64,000 nucleotides of DNA from Caenibacillus caldisaponilyticus (GTDB taxonomy: Bacteria > Bacillota > Bacilli > Bacillales > Sporolactobacillaceae). Below, in pieces: positions 54,258 to 63,257 of the stretch; position 1 is the stretch's first letter, and every line of letters begins with the position of its first letter. The stretch lies in assembly GCF_002003465.1 (NCBI RefSeq), contig NZ_BDDQ01000002.1:114725-178724 (forward strand), written 5' to 3'. The notes below the pieces were generated by a model, which saw only the letters and a program-made list of their open reading frames with translations, did no database searches and had not been told where the DNA came from. Position numbers and translations under genes: made by a program.

Positions 54258-55274
54258 ATGTCAGAGGTGGCCGGTGTCTTAAAAAACCCTGTCGCGAAAG
54301 GAATCGGACTATTCCTGTGCGCGACGCTCGTCATCATTTGCATGTACTTGAGCGTATGGCTCGGCATCACGAATGTCGATTGGCGCGACATCTTGCACGC
54401 TTATACGCACTTTTCCGGCACGAACATCGAGATCATCGTCAGGGAAACGCGGGTGCCGCGCGCGCTCATCGCGGCCGCGGTCGGAGCGAGTTTGGCGATA
54501 TCCGGGGCGCTGATGCAAGGATTGACGCGCAATCCACTCGCCTCGCCGGGCATTTTGGGCATCAACGCCGGCGCTGGGTTCTTCATCGTCATCGCCCTTT
54601 CGTTCCTTCACATCTCATCCATGAGCGCGCTGGCCTGGATCGCTTTTCTCGGCGCCGCCTTGACGTCCGTCATCGTCTACGGGCTGGGCGCCTTTGGTAC
54701 CGAGCGACTGACGCCGGTGAAATTAACGCTGGCCGGCGCGTCGATGGCCGCCTTTTTTTCGTCGCTGACGCAAGGCGTTCTGACCGCCGACCAACAATCG
54801 CTCGACGCCGTCATCTATTGGCTTGTCGGCTCCGTCCAAGGCCGAAGCTTCACCCTGCTCTTGCACGTCTTGCCCTATTTCGTGATCGGCTGGATCGGTG
54901 CGCTCCTCATTGCCGCCAAAATGAACACGCTCGCTTTGGGCGATGCCGTCGCCACCGGCGTCGGGCAAAACCCGCTGATCGTCAAGATGGCGGCCGGGCT
55001 CATCGTCATTTTGCTCGCAGGAAGCTCCGTCGCGATCGCGGGCCCGATCGGGTTCATCGGCATCATCGTTCCTCACATGTCGAAATGGTTTGTCGGCCAA
55101 GATTACCGCTGGTTGATCCCGTACAGCGCGCTGCTCGGGGCGATCTTGCTGCTCCTCGCCGACATCTCCGCCCGCTTCGTCATGATGCCGCAAGAAGTGC
55201 CGGTCGGCATCATGACGGCGGTCATCGGAACCCCCTTTTTCATCACCATCGCGCGAAAAGGGGGGTGGCGCTGA
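54258..55274 (+). CDS. FecCD-type siderophore ABC permease, first subunit
   Basis: Membrane permease of about 338 residues with about ten hydrophobic segments. FecCD motifs: R-V-P-R-A-L-I-A-A-A-V-G-A-S-L-A-I-S-G-A-L-M-Q, N-P-L-A-S-P-G-I-L-G, and the ATPase-coupling loop G-P-I-G-F-I-G-I-I-V-P-H. The frame opens at 54060, but the first 66 residues are unlike the family, so ATG at 54258 is chosen; GTG at 54267, with GGAAGG about ten bases upstream, is equally possible. The stop abuts the next start. Fur boxes lie upstream. Confidence 0.9.
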   Translation: MSEVAGVLKNPVAKGIGLFLCATLVIICMYLSVWLGITNVDWRDILHAYTHFSGTNIEIIVRETRVPRALIAAAVGASLAISGALMQGLTRNPLASPGILGINAGAGFFIVIALSFLHISSMSALAWIAFLGAALTSVIVYGLGAFGTERLTPVKLTLAGASMAAFFSSLTQGVLTADQQSLDAVIYWLVGSVQGRSFTLLLHVLPYFVIGWIGALLIAAKMNTLALGDAVATGVGQNPLIVKMAAGLIVILLAGSSVAIAGPIGFIGIIVPHMSKWFVGQDYRWLIPYSALLGAILLLLADISARFVMMPQEVPVGIMTAVIGTPFFITIARKGGWR

Positions 55275-56327
55275 ATGGCGGGAAAATATATAAGTCTCCG
55301 CTACGGGAGATTTTCGCAGCTGATCGATAAAAAAGTCGTGCGGGTCAACATCGTGTTAATCTTTCTATTTTTAATAGTTGCCATCATCAGCCTCGGGCTC
55401 GGCGACTACGTCATCCATCCGTTCGATGCGCTGAAAGCGGTGTTCGGCATGGGCGACGCCATGCAAAATCTCGTCGTCCGAAACTTCCGGATGCCGCGCA
55501 TCGTGCTGGCCGCGCTCGCCGGCATGGCATTGGCCATTTCCGGAGCAATCTTGCAAGGCCTCGTGCGCAATCCGCTCGCCTCACCGGACATCATCGGGGT
55601 GACGGACGGGGCGGCGCTCGCTACCGTCGGCTTTTTGGCGTTGTTTAATACGAGCGACAACGCGATGACGGTCAGCATCGAATGGCTGCCGCTCGCTTCT
55701 TTCCTCGGTGCGCTGGGTGTTGCTTGGCTCGTCCATGCGTTAGCGAAAAAAGGGTATTCCACAGTTCGCCTCGTCCTCATCGGCACCGGGATCGCGGCGC
55801 TCGCCAAAGCGCTTACCCAATTTCTCATGGTCACCGGGCCGATCTACTTGGCGTCCCGCGCCAACATTTGGATCACGGGCAGCGTGAACGGCGCCAAATG
55901 GAATCAGGATATCCTGCTCCTCGTCTGGTTTGTTTTCTTCTTCACCGTGAGCCTGTGGCTTGCGCGCCGTCTGAACGCCCACGAACTTGGCGAAGGGGTG
56001 GCGGCCGGCATCGGTGTAGCGCTGCGCGGCGATCGCACGCTTTTAATCATCGCGGCGACCGCGCTCGCCGGCGGAGCCGTTGCCTTCAGCGGCGGCATCG
56101 GGTTTGTCGGACTGATGGCTCCCCACATGGCGCGGCGCCTTGTCGGATCCGGGCACGGCGCGCTCCTGCCGACGAGCGCCCTGTTCGGGGGCATCATCGT
56201 CATGATCAGCGATCTTGCCGGCAGGATGCTGTTTTTACCGCTTGAAATCCCGGCCGGCGTCTTCACGTCCGCCATCGGTGCGCCCTACTTTATTTATTTG
56301 CTGTACAAATCGCGCGGCGGTAAATAA
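55275..56327 (+). CDS. FecCD-type siderophore ABC permease, second subunit
   Basis: Second membrane permease, 350 residues, about ten hydrophobic segments. Motifs: R-M-P-R-I-V-L-A-A-L-A-G-M-A-L-A-I-S-G-A-I-L-Q-G-L, N-P-L-A-S-P-D-I-I-G and G-G-I-G-F-V-G-L-M-A-P-H-M-A-R. Its start follows the previous stop directly (TGA-ATG), so the two are coupled and probably form a heterodimer, as YfiZ-YfhA do in Bacillus. Confidence 0.93.
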   Translation: MAGKYISLRYGRFSQLIDKKVVRVNIVLIFLFLIVAIISLGLGDYVIHPFDALKAVFGMGDAMQNLVVRNFRMPRIVLAALAGMALAISGAILQGLVRNPLASPDIIGVTDGAALATVGFLALFNTSDNAMTVSIEWLPLASFLGALGVAWLVHALAKKGYSTVRLVLIGTGIAALAKALTQFLMVTGPIYLASRANIWITGSVNGAKWNQDILLLVWFVFFFTVSLWLARRLNAHELGEGVAAGIGVALRGDRTLLIIAATALAGGAVAFSGGIGFVGLMAPHMARRLVGSGHGALLPTSALFGGIIVMISDLAGRMLFLPLEIPAGVFTSAIGAPYFIYLLYKSRGGK

Positions 56328-56460
56328 AAAGCCCGTCATCCCGGGCTCGACGTATGTCGTCATTACGACGGGGCTCTCAGGATAAAAGCGAAAATGGTAG
56401 CTTAAGAGAAGGCTCACATTCATAGAGGTTTGTCAATCATTCATTAGGAGGTTAAGGAGA

Positions 56461-57318
56461 ATGGTTTTGGAAGCGCGTGCGATCACCGTTGCTTATGGAG
56501 ACCATCCGATCATCGAGGCGCTGAATTTAGAAATTCCTAAAGAGAAGATTACCGTGTTTATCGGAAAAAACGGTTGCGGCAAGTCGACGCTTCTCTCTGC
56601 ATTTGCCCGGCTCCTCAAGCCGAAAGCAGGTTCCGTCGTGTTAAACGGCAAAGACATCGCCAAAATGCCGACGAAGAAGGTCGCCCGCGATTTGTCGCTG
56701 CTTCCGCAGGCGCCAGTGGCACCGGAAGGCCTGACCGTTCTCCAACTCGTCCGCCAAGGCCGGTATCCTTACCAAAATTGGTTAAACCAATGGTCCACAG
56801 ACGATGAAAGAGCAGTCCGGCACGCCCTCAGAGTAACGAATCTTGAAGATTTGGCCGATCGGCCCGTCGATTCCCTTTCCGGCGGCCAACGGCAACGGGC
56901 CTGGATCGCGATGGTGCTCGCCCAAGAGACGGATATACTCCTGCTCGACGAACCGACGACCTATTTGGACCTTTCCCATCAGGTCGAGATTTTAGACCTT
57001 TTGTTCGCCCTGAACCGGGCAGAAAAGCGCACGATCGCCATGGTCCTGCACGACATCAATCTCGCCTGCCGGTACGCCGATCATATCGTGGCGGTCCACA
57101 ACGGGCGCATTTACGCGCAAGGCGCGCCGGAAGAGATCATCAACGAGCAGTTGATGCGCGACGTTTTTAAAATAGAGGCGAAAATTATTAACGATCCGTT
57201 GTTCGGCACGCCGATGTGCATTCCGCATGGACGCGGCCGCAACCTCATCAAGCAAAGGCAACAAGAACAATTCGAAAACCGGCAACCAACGAATCCAGTA
57301 GCGGTTAAAAACCGTTGA
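56461..57318 (+). CDS. siderophore ABC transporter ATPase
   Basis: ATP-binding protein of 285 residues, FepC/FhuC type. Walker [11 protein letters not shown]-loop L-P-Q-A-P, signature [13 protein letters not shown], Walker [13 protein letters not shown], switch His in V-L-H-D-I-N. The C-terminus ends in P-M-C-I-P-H-G-R and a Gln/Asn-rich tail. AGGAGGTTAAGGAGA precedes the ATG. It lies 133 bases after the permeases; a small AGCCCG/CGGGCT hairpin in the gap (56330-56347) has no T tract. Confidence 0.94.
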   Translation: MVLEARAITVAYGDHPIIEALNLEIPKEKITVFIGKNGCGKSTLLSAFARLLKPKAGSVVLNGKDIAKMPTKKVARDLSLLPQAPVAPEGLTVLQLVRQGRYPYQNWLNQWSTDDERAVRHALRVTNLEDLADRPVDSLSGGQRQRAWIAMVLAQETDILLLDEPTTYLDLSHQVEILDLLFALNRAEKRTIAMVLHDINLACRYADHIVAVHNGRIYAQGAPEEIINEQLMRDVFKIEAKIINDPLFGTPMCIPHGRGRNLIKQRQQEQFENRQPTNPVAVKNR

Positions 57319-57510
57319 GCTGGATCATTCCGAAATGGAGGCGGAGCCAGGCCGGTGTGGGGCCATAAAGCTTGGCTCCATGCGTTTCCAGCGTCATCTT
57401 TGCGCCCAGCGCTTGATGGGGGGAGCGGCTTTATCTCTACGATGAAAAACCACATCGCGGCAGTGCTTTTGCCGAGCACCGCGGCATCGGTTTTAAAAAA
57501 CGTTCATCGC

Positions 57511-57542
57511 AAAACGGCGCCATGACTCCATGGCGCCGTTTT
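57511..57542 (+). terminator. terminator-like hairpin after the ABC operon
   Basis: Perfect arms AAAACGGCGCCAT (57511-57523) and ATGGCGCCGTTTT (57530-57542). The A and T arms allow function in both directions. It lies about 190 bases past the ATPase stop. Confidence 0.65.
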
Positions 57543-57654
57543 GCATTGATCTCCAATTGACCGGGGCCCAACGGAATGTTGTTTTAATATGCGCAAGGGC
57601 CATTGCTTTTTCCCTTTCCCCAATCTTAATGGCGGGCTATTTTTTCAAAAAATA

Positions 57655-57775
57655 TAGATTTGTTGAATCCCCGCCGACTTTTGTTGAATTCTCCAGCGTT
57701 TACATTGAATTTTTGCTTGATTTCGTTGAATTCAAGAGGCGTTTCGTTGAATAAAACAAACTTTTCATTGGATGA
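57655..57775. repeat. six GTTGAAT-type boxes phased at exactly 21 bp
   Basis: GTTGAAT at 57662, 57683, 57725 and 57746, ATTGAAT at 57704 and ATTGGAT at 57767: six units, each 21 bases apart with no exception. Between the boxes the sequence varies. In the forward frame the unit codes for a seven-residue repeat of type F-V-E-F-x-x-x, which ends at TAA 57752-57754 before the sixth box. Confidence 0.85.
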
Positions 57776-57782
57776 TGACAGC

Positions 57783-57805
57783 GGTCCAGGGACAGTGCCC
57801 TGACC
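57783..57805. repeat. short palindromic hairpin
   Basis: GGT-C-CAGGG, six-base loop, CCCTG-ACC, with one bulged C. It directly follows the 21-bp repeat and precedes the sRNA promoter candidate. Confidence 0.5.
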
Positions 57806-57836
57806 ATCCGTTTAAATTTTCTTTTATAATGTATAT

Positions 57837-58018
57837 CTACACCAAAATAATGATTTACCTTGACCAACTTGTTATTTTCCTATGCCTTCGCGCGCCGGTT
57901 TTTGATGGATGCTTATTTATTCTCTTCAAGCGTTTAATAAAATGTGGGAGCCATTTGGCTCAAGCCGTCATGCCAGCGCGCGAGATGGCACATGCCGCAT
58001 CTCGCGCTTTTTTTTTTT
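57837..58018 (+). ncRNA. candidate small RNA with its own promoter and terminator
   Basis: A perfect TATAAT at 57825-57830, with CTGACC 19 bases upstream (57800-57805), could start a transcript near 57837. It would contain a GAGCCA-TT-TGGCTC stem (about 57950) and end at a strong terminator: GCGCGAGATG/CATCTCGCGC (57978-57987, 57998-58007) plus eleven T (58008-58018). No rightward gene precedes this terminator apart from the ABC ATPase, which has its own. It faces the end of manA. Structure and terminator are clear; the promoter spacing is long. Confidence 0.35.
57978..58018 (+). terminator. strong orphan terminator
   Basis: Ten-bp G+C-rich stem followed by eleven T on the rightward strand. 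For the leftward manA gene the T run is on the wrong side. Confidence 0.8.
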
Positions 58019-58089
58019 ACAATCATCGGGCCGGATTTGATTTGCATAAAAAACGCCTTCCCTCACCGGGAAGACGCTGCGTGCGAGAT

Positions 58090-59040
58090 TTACGTATGCG
58101 AGGCGATGCACTCGCATTCGCCCACGATTTCAAATTCCCAGACGCCGCTCGGAATGATGAAATGATCGCCTTTTTTGATTTCATAACGGTCGTCATCAAT
58201 GACGAGCGTTCCGCCGCCCTTAATGACGCTGACGAGGATAAACGGCTTGTCCATCGATCGGGTGAGATGACCGCGCACATCCCAGTGATAGACGGTAAAG
58301 TATTTATCGGAAACGAGGGTGGTGACTACGGCGCGGCTTTCCCGCAACACTTCATAAGTCAACGGCACGTTTTGATGGGGGAAGCGCGTCACCTCGATCG
58401 CCTTATCGATGTGCAGCTCCCGTTCGTTTCCGTTTTCGTCACGGCGGCCGTAATCATAGACGCGATAGGTGATGTCGGAGCTTTGCTGCGTTTCCAAGAT
58501 CATGATGCCGGCGCCGATGGCGTGTATCGTCCCGCTCGGAACAAAGAAGAAATCGCCCGGCTTCACTTTGACGCGCCGAAGAAGCTTATCCCAGACGCCT
58601 TGTTCCACCATCGCTTGGAACGTCTCCTTCGAATCGGCGTGATGGCCGTAAACAATCTCGGCGCCTTCCTCACAATCGATGACGTACCAACACTCGGTTT
58701 TCCCATACGGCACCCGCTCCACTTTTTGCGCGTAATGGTCGTTCGGGTGCACTTGTACCGACAAATCCGTGCGCGCGTCCAGTATCTTGGTTAACAGCGG
58801 AAATTCATCGGCCGGGTGGTCGCCGAACCAATCGCGATGGCGAGACCACGCCTCGATGAGCGTTTTGCCGGCCAGCGGTCCGTTCTTAATAATCGACGGA
58901 CCGTGTTCATGTGCGGAAATCCCCCAGCACTCACCCGTTCGGGGCGAAGGGATGTCGTAACCGAATTCTTTTTGCAGGCGATCGCCGCCCCAGATGCGTT
59001 CCTTAAAAACCGGTTCCAAAAAAAGCGGTTCGCGTTTCAT
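58090..59040 (-). CDS. manA: ManA, mannose-6-phosphate isomerase (class I)
   Basis: Cupin-fold zinc enzyme of 316 residues interconverting mannose-6-phosphate and fructose-6-phosphate. Motifs: E-R-I-W-G-G-D-R-L, G-E-C-W-G-I-S-A-H, the metal-binding V-Q-V-H-P-N-D and K-T-E-C-W-Y-V-I, and V-P-S-G-T-I-H-A-I-G-A-G. The length matches the short Bacillus ManA/Pmi group. ATG at 59040 follows GGAGGTTGATCCC. It is downstream of glcK in the same direction, with a large inverted repeat between them. Confidence 0.95.
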   Translation of the reverse strand: MKREPLFLEPVFKERIWGGDRLQKEFGYDIPSPRTGECWGISAHEHGPSIIKNGPLAGKTLIEAWSRHRDWFGDHPADEFPLLTKILDARTDLSVQVHPNDHYAQKVERVPYGKTECWYVIDCEEGAEIVYGHHADSKETFQAMVEQGVWDKLLRRVKVKPGDFFFVPSGTIHAIGAGIMILETQQSSDITYRVYDYGRRDENGNERELHIDKAIEVTRFPHQNVPLTYEVLRESRAVVTTLVSDKYFTVYHWDVRGHLTRSMDKPFILVSVIKGGGTLVIDDDRYEIKKGDHFIIPSGVWEFEIVGECECIASHT

Positions 59041-59078
59041 GGGATCAACCTCCTCCATTGCTTGTTTTCATCCATGGC

Positions 59079-59126
59079 CGGCGCCGGTATGGCCCGGATC
59101 CTTTTTCCCGGGCCATACCGGCGCCG
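59079..59126. repeat. perfect 19-bp inverted repeat between glcK and manA
   Basis: CGGCGCCGGTATGGCCCGG (59079-59097) and its exact complement (59108-59126) around a ten-base loop. Leftward there is no T tract after it, so it is not a classic terminator. Confidence 0.9.
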
Positions 59127-59154
59127 TTGCCTTGCACCCATTCATCAACGCCAT

Positions 59155-60069
59155 TCATTCGCCGTTTTTCAATATGAGCGCGGCGGCGCCGATGACCCCC
59201 GTATTTTGGGACAATTGGCTCGGCACGATCGCCGTTGCCCGGCCGGCCGGTGAAATCGCATGCTCGGACACATAGCGCTTGACCGCATCAAAGAGCGGGG
59301 TGCCGACGTTCGTCACGCCGCCGCCGAGCACGATCATTTCCGGTTCAAACAAATTGATCAAGGAGGTGCAACCCGCGCCGATTTTATTGAAGACATCCTC
59401 GACAAAAGGCTTGATCACCGGGTCGCCGGCAAAATAGAGATCAAAAACCTCTTTTGTCGAAAGCGGCCGGCCGGCCAGTTCCGAACCGATTTTGGCAATG
59501 GCCGTTCCGGAAGCGACCGCTTCGAAACACCCCTTCTGGCCGCAGCCGCACGTCCGGCCATTGTGCTCGACGACGATGTGGCCGATCTCGCCCGCGTTTC
59601 CGCGCGAGCCGGTGTACAATTTGCCGTTCAGGTAAATGCCGCCGCCGATGCCGGTGCTGATCGTGATGTAAATAAAGTGGTCGCATTCCCGCGCCGCTCC
59701 GAGCCATTTTTCCGCCAACGCCGCAACATTGGCGTCATTTCCGAGCCGGACGGGGACGGGAAAAGCCTCGGAAAAACGGGCGACGATCGGGACGTCGCGC
59801 CACGGCAAATTCGGGGCAAACGTGAATTCTCCTTTCGCCAAGTCGATCACGCCCGGGGCGCCGATGCCGATCCCGGCGACGTCTTTGGCTGTCACCCCGG
59901 CCTTCCGCAATATATCGTTGAGCACGGCGATCATCTTGTCGATCATCAAATCCGGCGCGATGTCCGCCTCCGTCGGGATGACCGCGCTTTCAACTATGTC
60001 TCCATTCTCTTTCACCAAAGCGATCGCCGTCTTCGTTCCGCCGATATCAATGCCAACGGCCAATGCCAT
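59155..60069 (-). CDS. glcK: GlcK, ROK-family glucokinase
   Basis: Phosphorylates glucose with ATP. It has 304 residues. ATP-binding G-I-D-I-G-G-T-K-T-A at the N-terminus; sugar-binding N-D-A-N-V-A-A and E-I-G-H; ROK zinc motif H-x10-C-G-C-G-Q-K-G-C-F-E; second ATP motif I-V-L-G-G-G-V. It has no N-terminal helix-turn-helix, so it is a kinase and not a ROK repressor. ATG at 60069 follows GGAGAGTGGTAGG. It lies upstream of manA, consistent with hexose phosphate supply. Confidence 0.94.
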   Translation of the reverse strand: MALAVGIDIGGTKTAIALVKENGDIVESAVIPTEADIAPDLMIDKMIAVLNDILRKAGVTAKDVAGIGIGAPGVIDLAKGEFTFAPNLPWRDVPIVARFSEAFPVPVRLGNDANVAALAEKWLGAARECDHFIYITISTGIGGGIYLNGKLYTGSRGNAGEIGHIVVEHNGRTCGCGQKGCFEAVASGTAIAKIGSELAGRPLSTKEVFDLYFAGDPVIKPFVEDVFNKIGAGCTSLINLFEPEMIVLGGGVTNVGTPLFDAVKRYVSEHAISPAGRATAIVPSQLSQNTGVIGAAALILKNGE

Positions 60070-60529
60070 CCTACCACTCTCCAGTATTAAATTTGCTTTC
60101 ATTTCTTTTTTTAAAGGAACTTTCTATTTTCCATTCATTCTCGGCTTTCAGCCGGGAAATCCAATAGAAACTCTGATTCACGTCACCCATTCGGCGACGG
60201 GGCACCGATTCTATTATATATCTTTTTGGCGCGCGATCGGTGATTTTCCAGACACTTCACTTTGGCTTTCTTCAATGGATGGACGCCGGCAACGGGGACT
60301 TACGAGCCACGCCTTGCGATCGTCAACTCCATGCCATTCCTGCATTTCTCCAGCCGCAACTGCCGATCCGGCCCGCCGCGTGAACCACGCGCTCGCCTTC
60401 ATGAAAAGCGGCCCGACGCGGACGACGCCCGGCCCGACTTTTACTTGTTTTAAGTAATTTTTGATCATCCGGCATGTTTTTAATGTTAAAATAGCACTAT
60501 ACTGAAGCCAGCGAAAGGTGATGAAGGAC
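60070..60529. other. divergent intergenic region glcK/ampS
   Basis: About 460 bases that should hold promoters for both genes. A TTGATC near 60461 has no well-spaced -10. No gene is supported. Confidence 0.4.
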
Positions 60530-61762
60530 ATGACAGAGTTTCAATCCCAGCTCAAGAAATATGCAGAAGTCGCGGTAAAAGTCGGCATCAATCTGCAAAA
60601 AGGGCAAAATCTCGTCATCATGGCGACGATCTCGGCCGCGCCCTACGTCCGCGAAGTCGTCAAAGCCGCCTATGAAGCCGGCGCCAAGGACGTTTTCGTC
60701 CGCTGGGACGACGACCAAATCACCCGCATCCGCTACGACATGGCGCCGATGGAAGCTTTTGAAGAAGCGCCGCTTTGGCTGGCGCGGGGCTTTGAAGAGA
60801 TGGCCGCCTCGGGCCATGCGTTTTTGAGCGTCCTCTCGCCGAACCCGGAGCTGCTCAAAGGCGTCGATCCGAAAAAAATCGCCACCTCTCAAAAGGTAAA
60901 CGGCGAAGCGATGAGGCCTTTCTCCAATTACATAAAAGCCGGCAAGGTGAGCTGGTCCATCGTCGCGGTGCCGAATGAAGCATGGGCGGCAAAAGTCTTT
61001 CCCGACCTGGATCCCGAAGCGGGCATCGCAGCCCTCTGGGACCAAATTTTCCGCATCAATCGCATCACGACGCCCGATCCCATCAAAAGCTGGGAAGAAC
61101 ACATTAAAACGTTGCACGACCGATGCGATTTCCTGAATGAAAAACGGCTGAAAAAACTGCACTACCGGGCGCCCGGCACCGATTTGACCATTGAACTCGC
61201 CGACCGCCACATCTGGCTGGGCGGCGCCAAGAAAAACACGAGCGGCGTCCCGTATACGCCGAATTTGCCGACCGAGGAAGTCTTTTGCGCGCCGAAGAAG
61301 ACGGGCGTCAACGGCACCGTGAAGAGCACCAAACCGCTGAATTACGGAGGCCAACTCATCGAAGGCATGTCGTTTGTTTTTGAAAACGGAAAAATCGTCG
61401 ATTTCAAGGCGGACAAAGGCTACGACATTTTGAAAAACCTCGTCGATATGGATGAAGGCGCGCGTTACTTGGGAGAAGTCGCGCTCGTCCCGCACCGTTC
61501 GCCGATTTCCGACACCGGTTTGCTCTTTTACAATACGCTGTTCGATGAAAACGCCTCGTGCCATCTCGCCATCGGCAGCGCCTACGCGATGAACATCGAA
61601 GGCGGCACCGAACTCGATGACAAGGGACTGGAAGAAGCCGGGCTGAACACAAGCATCACCCACGTCGATTTCATGATCGGCTCGGAACAGTTGGACATCG
61701 ACGGCGAAACGGAAAATGGCGAAACGATCGCCATCTTCCGAAACGGCAACTGGGCGATTTGA
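60530..61762 (+). CDS. ampS: AmpS-type M29 aminopeptidase
   Basis: Cytoplasmic metal aminopeptidase of 410 residues, family M29 (thermophilic aminopeptidase). The N-terminal domain has Y-A-E-V-A-V-K-V-G-I-N-L-Q-K-G-Q-N-L; the metal site region has E-V-F-C-A-P, E-G-M-S-F-V-F-E-N-G-K-I, D-E-G-A-R-Y-L-G-E-V-A-L-V and H-x-D-F-M-I-G-S-E. ATG at 60530 follows AAAGG by about eleven bases and gives the family N-terminus; ATG at 60521 and GTG at 60518 are in frame upstream. Confidence 0.94.
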   Translation: MTEFQSQLKKYAEVAVKVGINLQKGQNLVIMATISAAPYVREVVKAAYEAGAKDVFVRWDDDQITRIRYDMAPMEAFEEAPLWLARGFEEMAASGHAFLSVLSPNPELLKGVDPKKIATSQKVNGEAMRPFSNYIKAGKVSWSIVAVPNEAWAAKVFPDLDPEAGIAALWDQIFRINRITTPDPIKSWEEHIKTLHDRCDFLNEKRLKKLHYRAPGTDLTIELADRHIWLGGAKKNTSGVPYTPNLPTEEVFCAPKKTGVNGTVKSTKPLNYGGQLIEGMSFVFENGKIVDFKADKGYDILKNLVDMDEGARYLGEVALVPHRSPISDTGLLFYNTLFDENASCHLAIGSAYAMNIEGGTELDDKGLEEAGLNTSITHVDFMIGSEQLDIDGETENGETIAIFRNGNWAI

Positions 61763-61773
61763 CGAATAAACGT

Positions 61774-61808
61774 AACCCCTCGCGGTTAGACGCCGCGGGG
61801 GGTTGTTT
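61774..61808 (+). terminator. terminator of ampS
   Basis: Arms AACCCCTCGCGG and CCGCGGGGGGTT (61774-61785, 61793-61804) with one mismatch, then a weak tract GTTTG. Confidence 0.65.
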
Positions 61809-61872
61809 GTGGAGATCGGCGGTGAAACGCTGCCGCCCAAGGGGTTGGTGTCGAAACAAGACCAACCCGCCA

Positions 61873-62886
61873 TTATGCTTTTTGAAGTTCGAAATCGGCC
61901 TCGATCCGTCCGATGCGCTCCTTCCTCATGTTGAAAACGCCGGGGTGACGGTATTTGTCATACACGTCTTTATCCGGAATGTCTTTGACGAAGCCGATGT
62001 CTTCCAAAATTTTTAACGTGATGGCGCCGAGCGCACGGGCGCTGCCGTCTTCGCATTTCACGATGACGCCGATGCCCTCTTCCACAAGGCCGACGCATTG
62101 CACGCCTTCCGCGCCGCCTTTTGAGACGATCTTTCCGGGGAACAAGTTCATGACATCGGTGTCGAAGCGGTCCGTGCCGCACACCATCTCGGGATGCGCC
62201 ATCATCGCATCGCGGATGATGCGCAACGCTTCATCATGTTCGGGATGTTTGTCCGAGCGCCCGCTCGCGAGCTGGGCGTACGCGTACGCCGTTTTTTCCA
62301 AGGGCAACCGATGGACGGGGACCCCGCAGCCGTCGACGGCGATCGCGATCTCTTCCACCGGTGTTTCGGCAATTTCCGAAATCACTTGTAAAATCCGCTG
62401 TTGCACGGGGTGATGCACTTCCCGATAGGTCGCCGGATCTTCCTTCATGTACACCGCCGTGGCGAGCATGCCCGAATGCTTTCCGGAACAATTGCTGTAG
62501 AGCGGCGTCAGTTCTTGCCCCGAGCGAATGAGCGCCCGGTAATCTTCATCGCGGTGGGGCCGGTGCGTGCCGCACTGCAAATCGTCGATGGACAGACCGA
62601 TTTTTTTCAAAATGCCGAGCACGGTCTCGCGGTGAAACGCCTCGCCGCTATGCGAGGCGCAGCTGATCGCGATTTCCTTCGGTTCGAATTGAAAATGGGC
62701 CGCCGCTCCCGTTTCAATCAGCGGAATCGCTTGAAACGGTTTCATCGATGAGCGCGCAAACGTCAACCGCTTGGGATCGCCGTAGCTGTACAATAAACGT
62801 CCGGTCCGGTCAACAACGGCGGCATGGAATTCGTGGGTGCTTTCCAAATAATCGCCGCGGAAGACTTTTATGGGTTTATTGGTCAT
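61873..62886 (-). CDS. asparaginase of the Asparaginase_II family
   Basis: Protein of 337 residues from the asparaginase family typified by the inducible rhizobial-type enzyme, unrelated to AnsA/AnsB. Motifs: A-R-S-S-M-K-P-F-Q with candidate Ser-Lys pair, C-A-S-H-S-G-E, C-G-T-H-R-P, N-C-S-G-K-H-S-G-M-L and D-G-C-G-V-P. It would hydrolyse asparagine to aspartate and ammonia; no signal peptide is present. ATG at 62886 follows GAGGGGAGTTATCCTG; the frame is open 15 codons upstream. Confidence 0.88.
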   Translation of the reverse strand: MTNKPIKVFRGDYLESTHEFHAAVVDRTGRLLYSYGDPKRLTFARSSMKPFQAIPLIETGAAAHFQFEPKEIAISCASHSGEAFHRETVLGILKKIGLSIDDLQCGTHRPHRDEDYRALIRSGQELTPLYSNCSGKHSGMLATAVYMKEDPATYREVHHPVQQRILQVISEIAETPVEEIAIAVDGCGVPVHRLPLEKTAYAYAQLASGRSDKHPEHDEALRIIRDAMMAHPEMVCGTDRFDTDVMNLFPGKIVSKGGAEGVQCVGLVEEGIGVIVKCEDGSARALGAITLKILEDIGFVKDIPDKDVYDKYRHPGVFNMRKERIGRIEADFELQKA

Positions 62887-63257
62887 CAGGATAACTCCCC
62901 TCTCTCCCCGATGGACGCGGTTATAGACCAACCTTCATGTCGAAACCGCATCAATCTTGTCGATTCCTCTCTTATTGTACACCGTGCCGCCGCGTTGTCC
63001 ATCGTTTATGCCCGTTCAGGGATGATCAAACATGGGCCTTTGTGTGGATTGGAGACATTCCTTTGCTTATAGTGTGGGCGTCATAAACAATATGTATTTA
63101 TGCAAAGCCGGCCGTGCCGCTTTTTCTTGCGATTTGGTCACCGGGGAAATATCAAAAAATACGGCGTGCTTGCGACGTTTTCAGAGGAGCCGCTTTGGAT
63201 GAGCTAACGCCTGTATTTGGAACCATTCATGCCATGCGCAATCTTTTCTGTCAGCCA
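62887..63257. other. intergenic region before the disrupted MFS gene
   Basis: About 370 bases; presumably the asparaginase promoter on the right-hand side. No gene or structure is supported. Confidence 0.4.

Noticed and set aside
57530..57754. 74-codon rightward ORF with F-V-E-F heptad repeat as a real gene
   Set aside because: Its start lies inside a terminator hairpin, there is no ribosome site, and the repeat is explained by the 21-bp DNA period. Kept as a repeat.
57772..58794. 340-codon rightward open frame
   Set aside because: It runs through the sRNA terminator and is antisense to manA; no protein signature is visible.
59260..60090. 276-codon rightward open frame
   Set aside because: Antisense shadow of glcK.
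60497..61873. 458-codon open frame on the minus strand
   Set aside because: It is antisense to ampS, which has all family motifs; the frame is an artefact of G+C-rich codons and has no recognisable motif.
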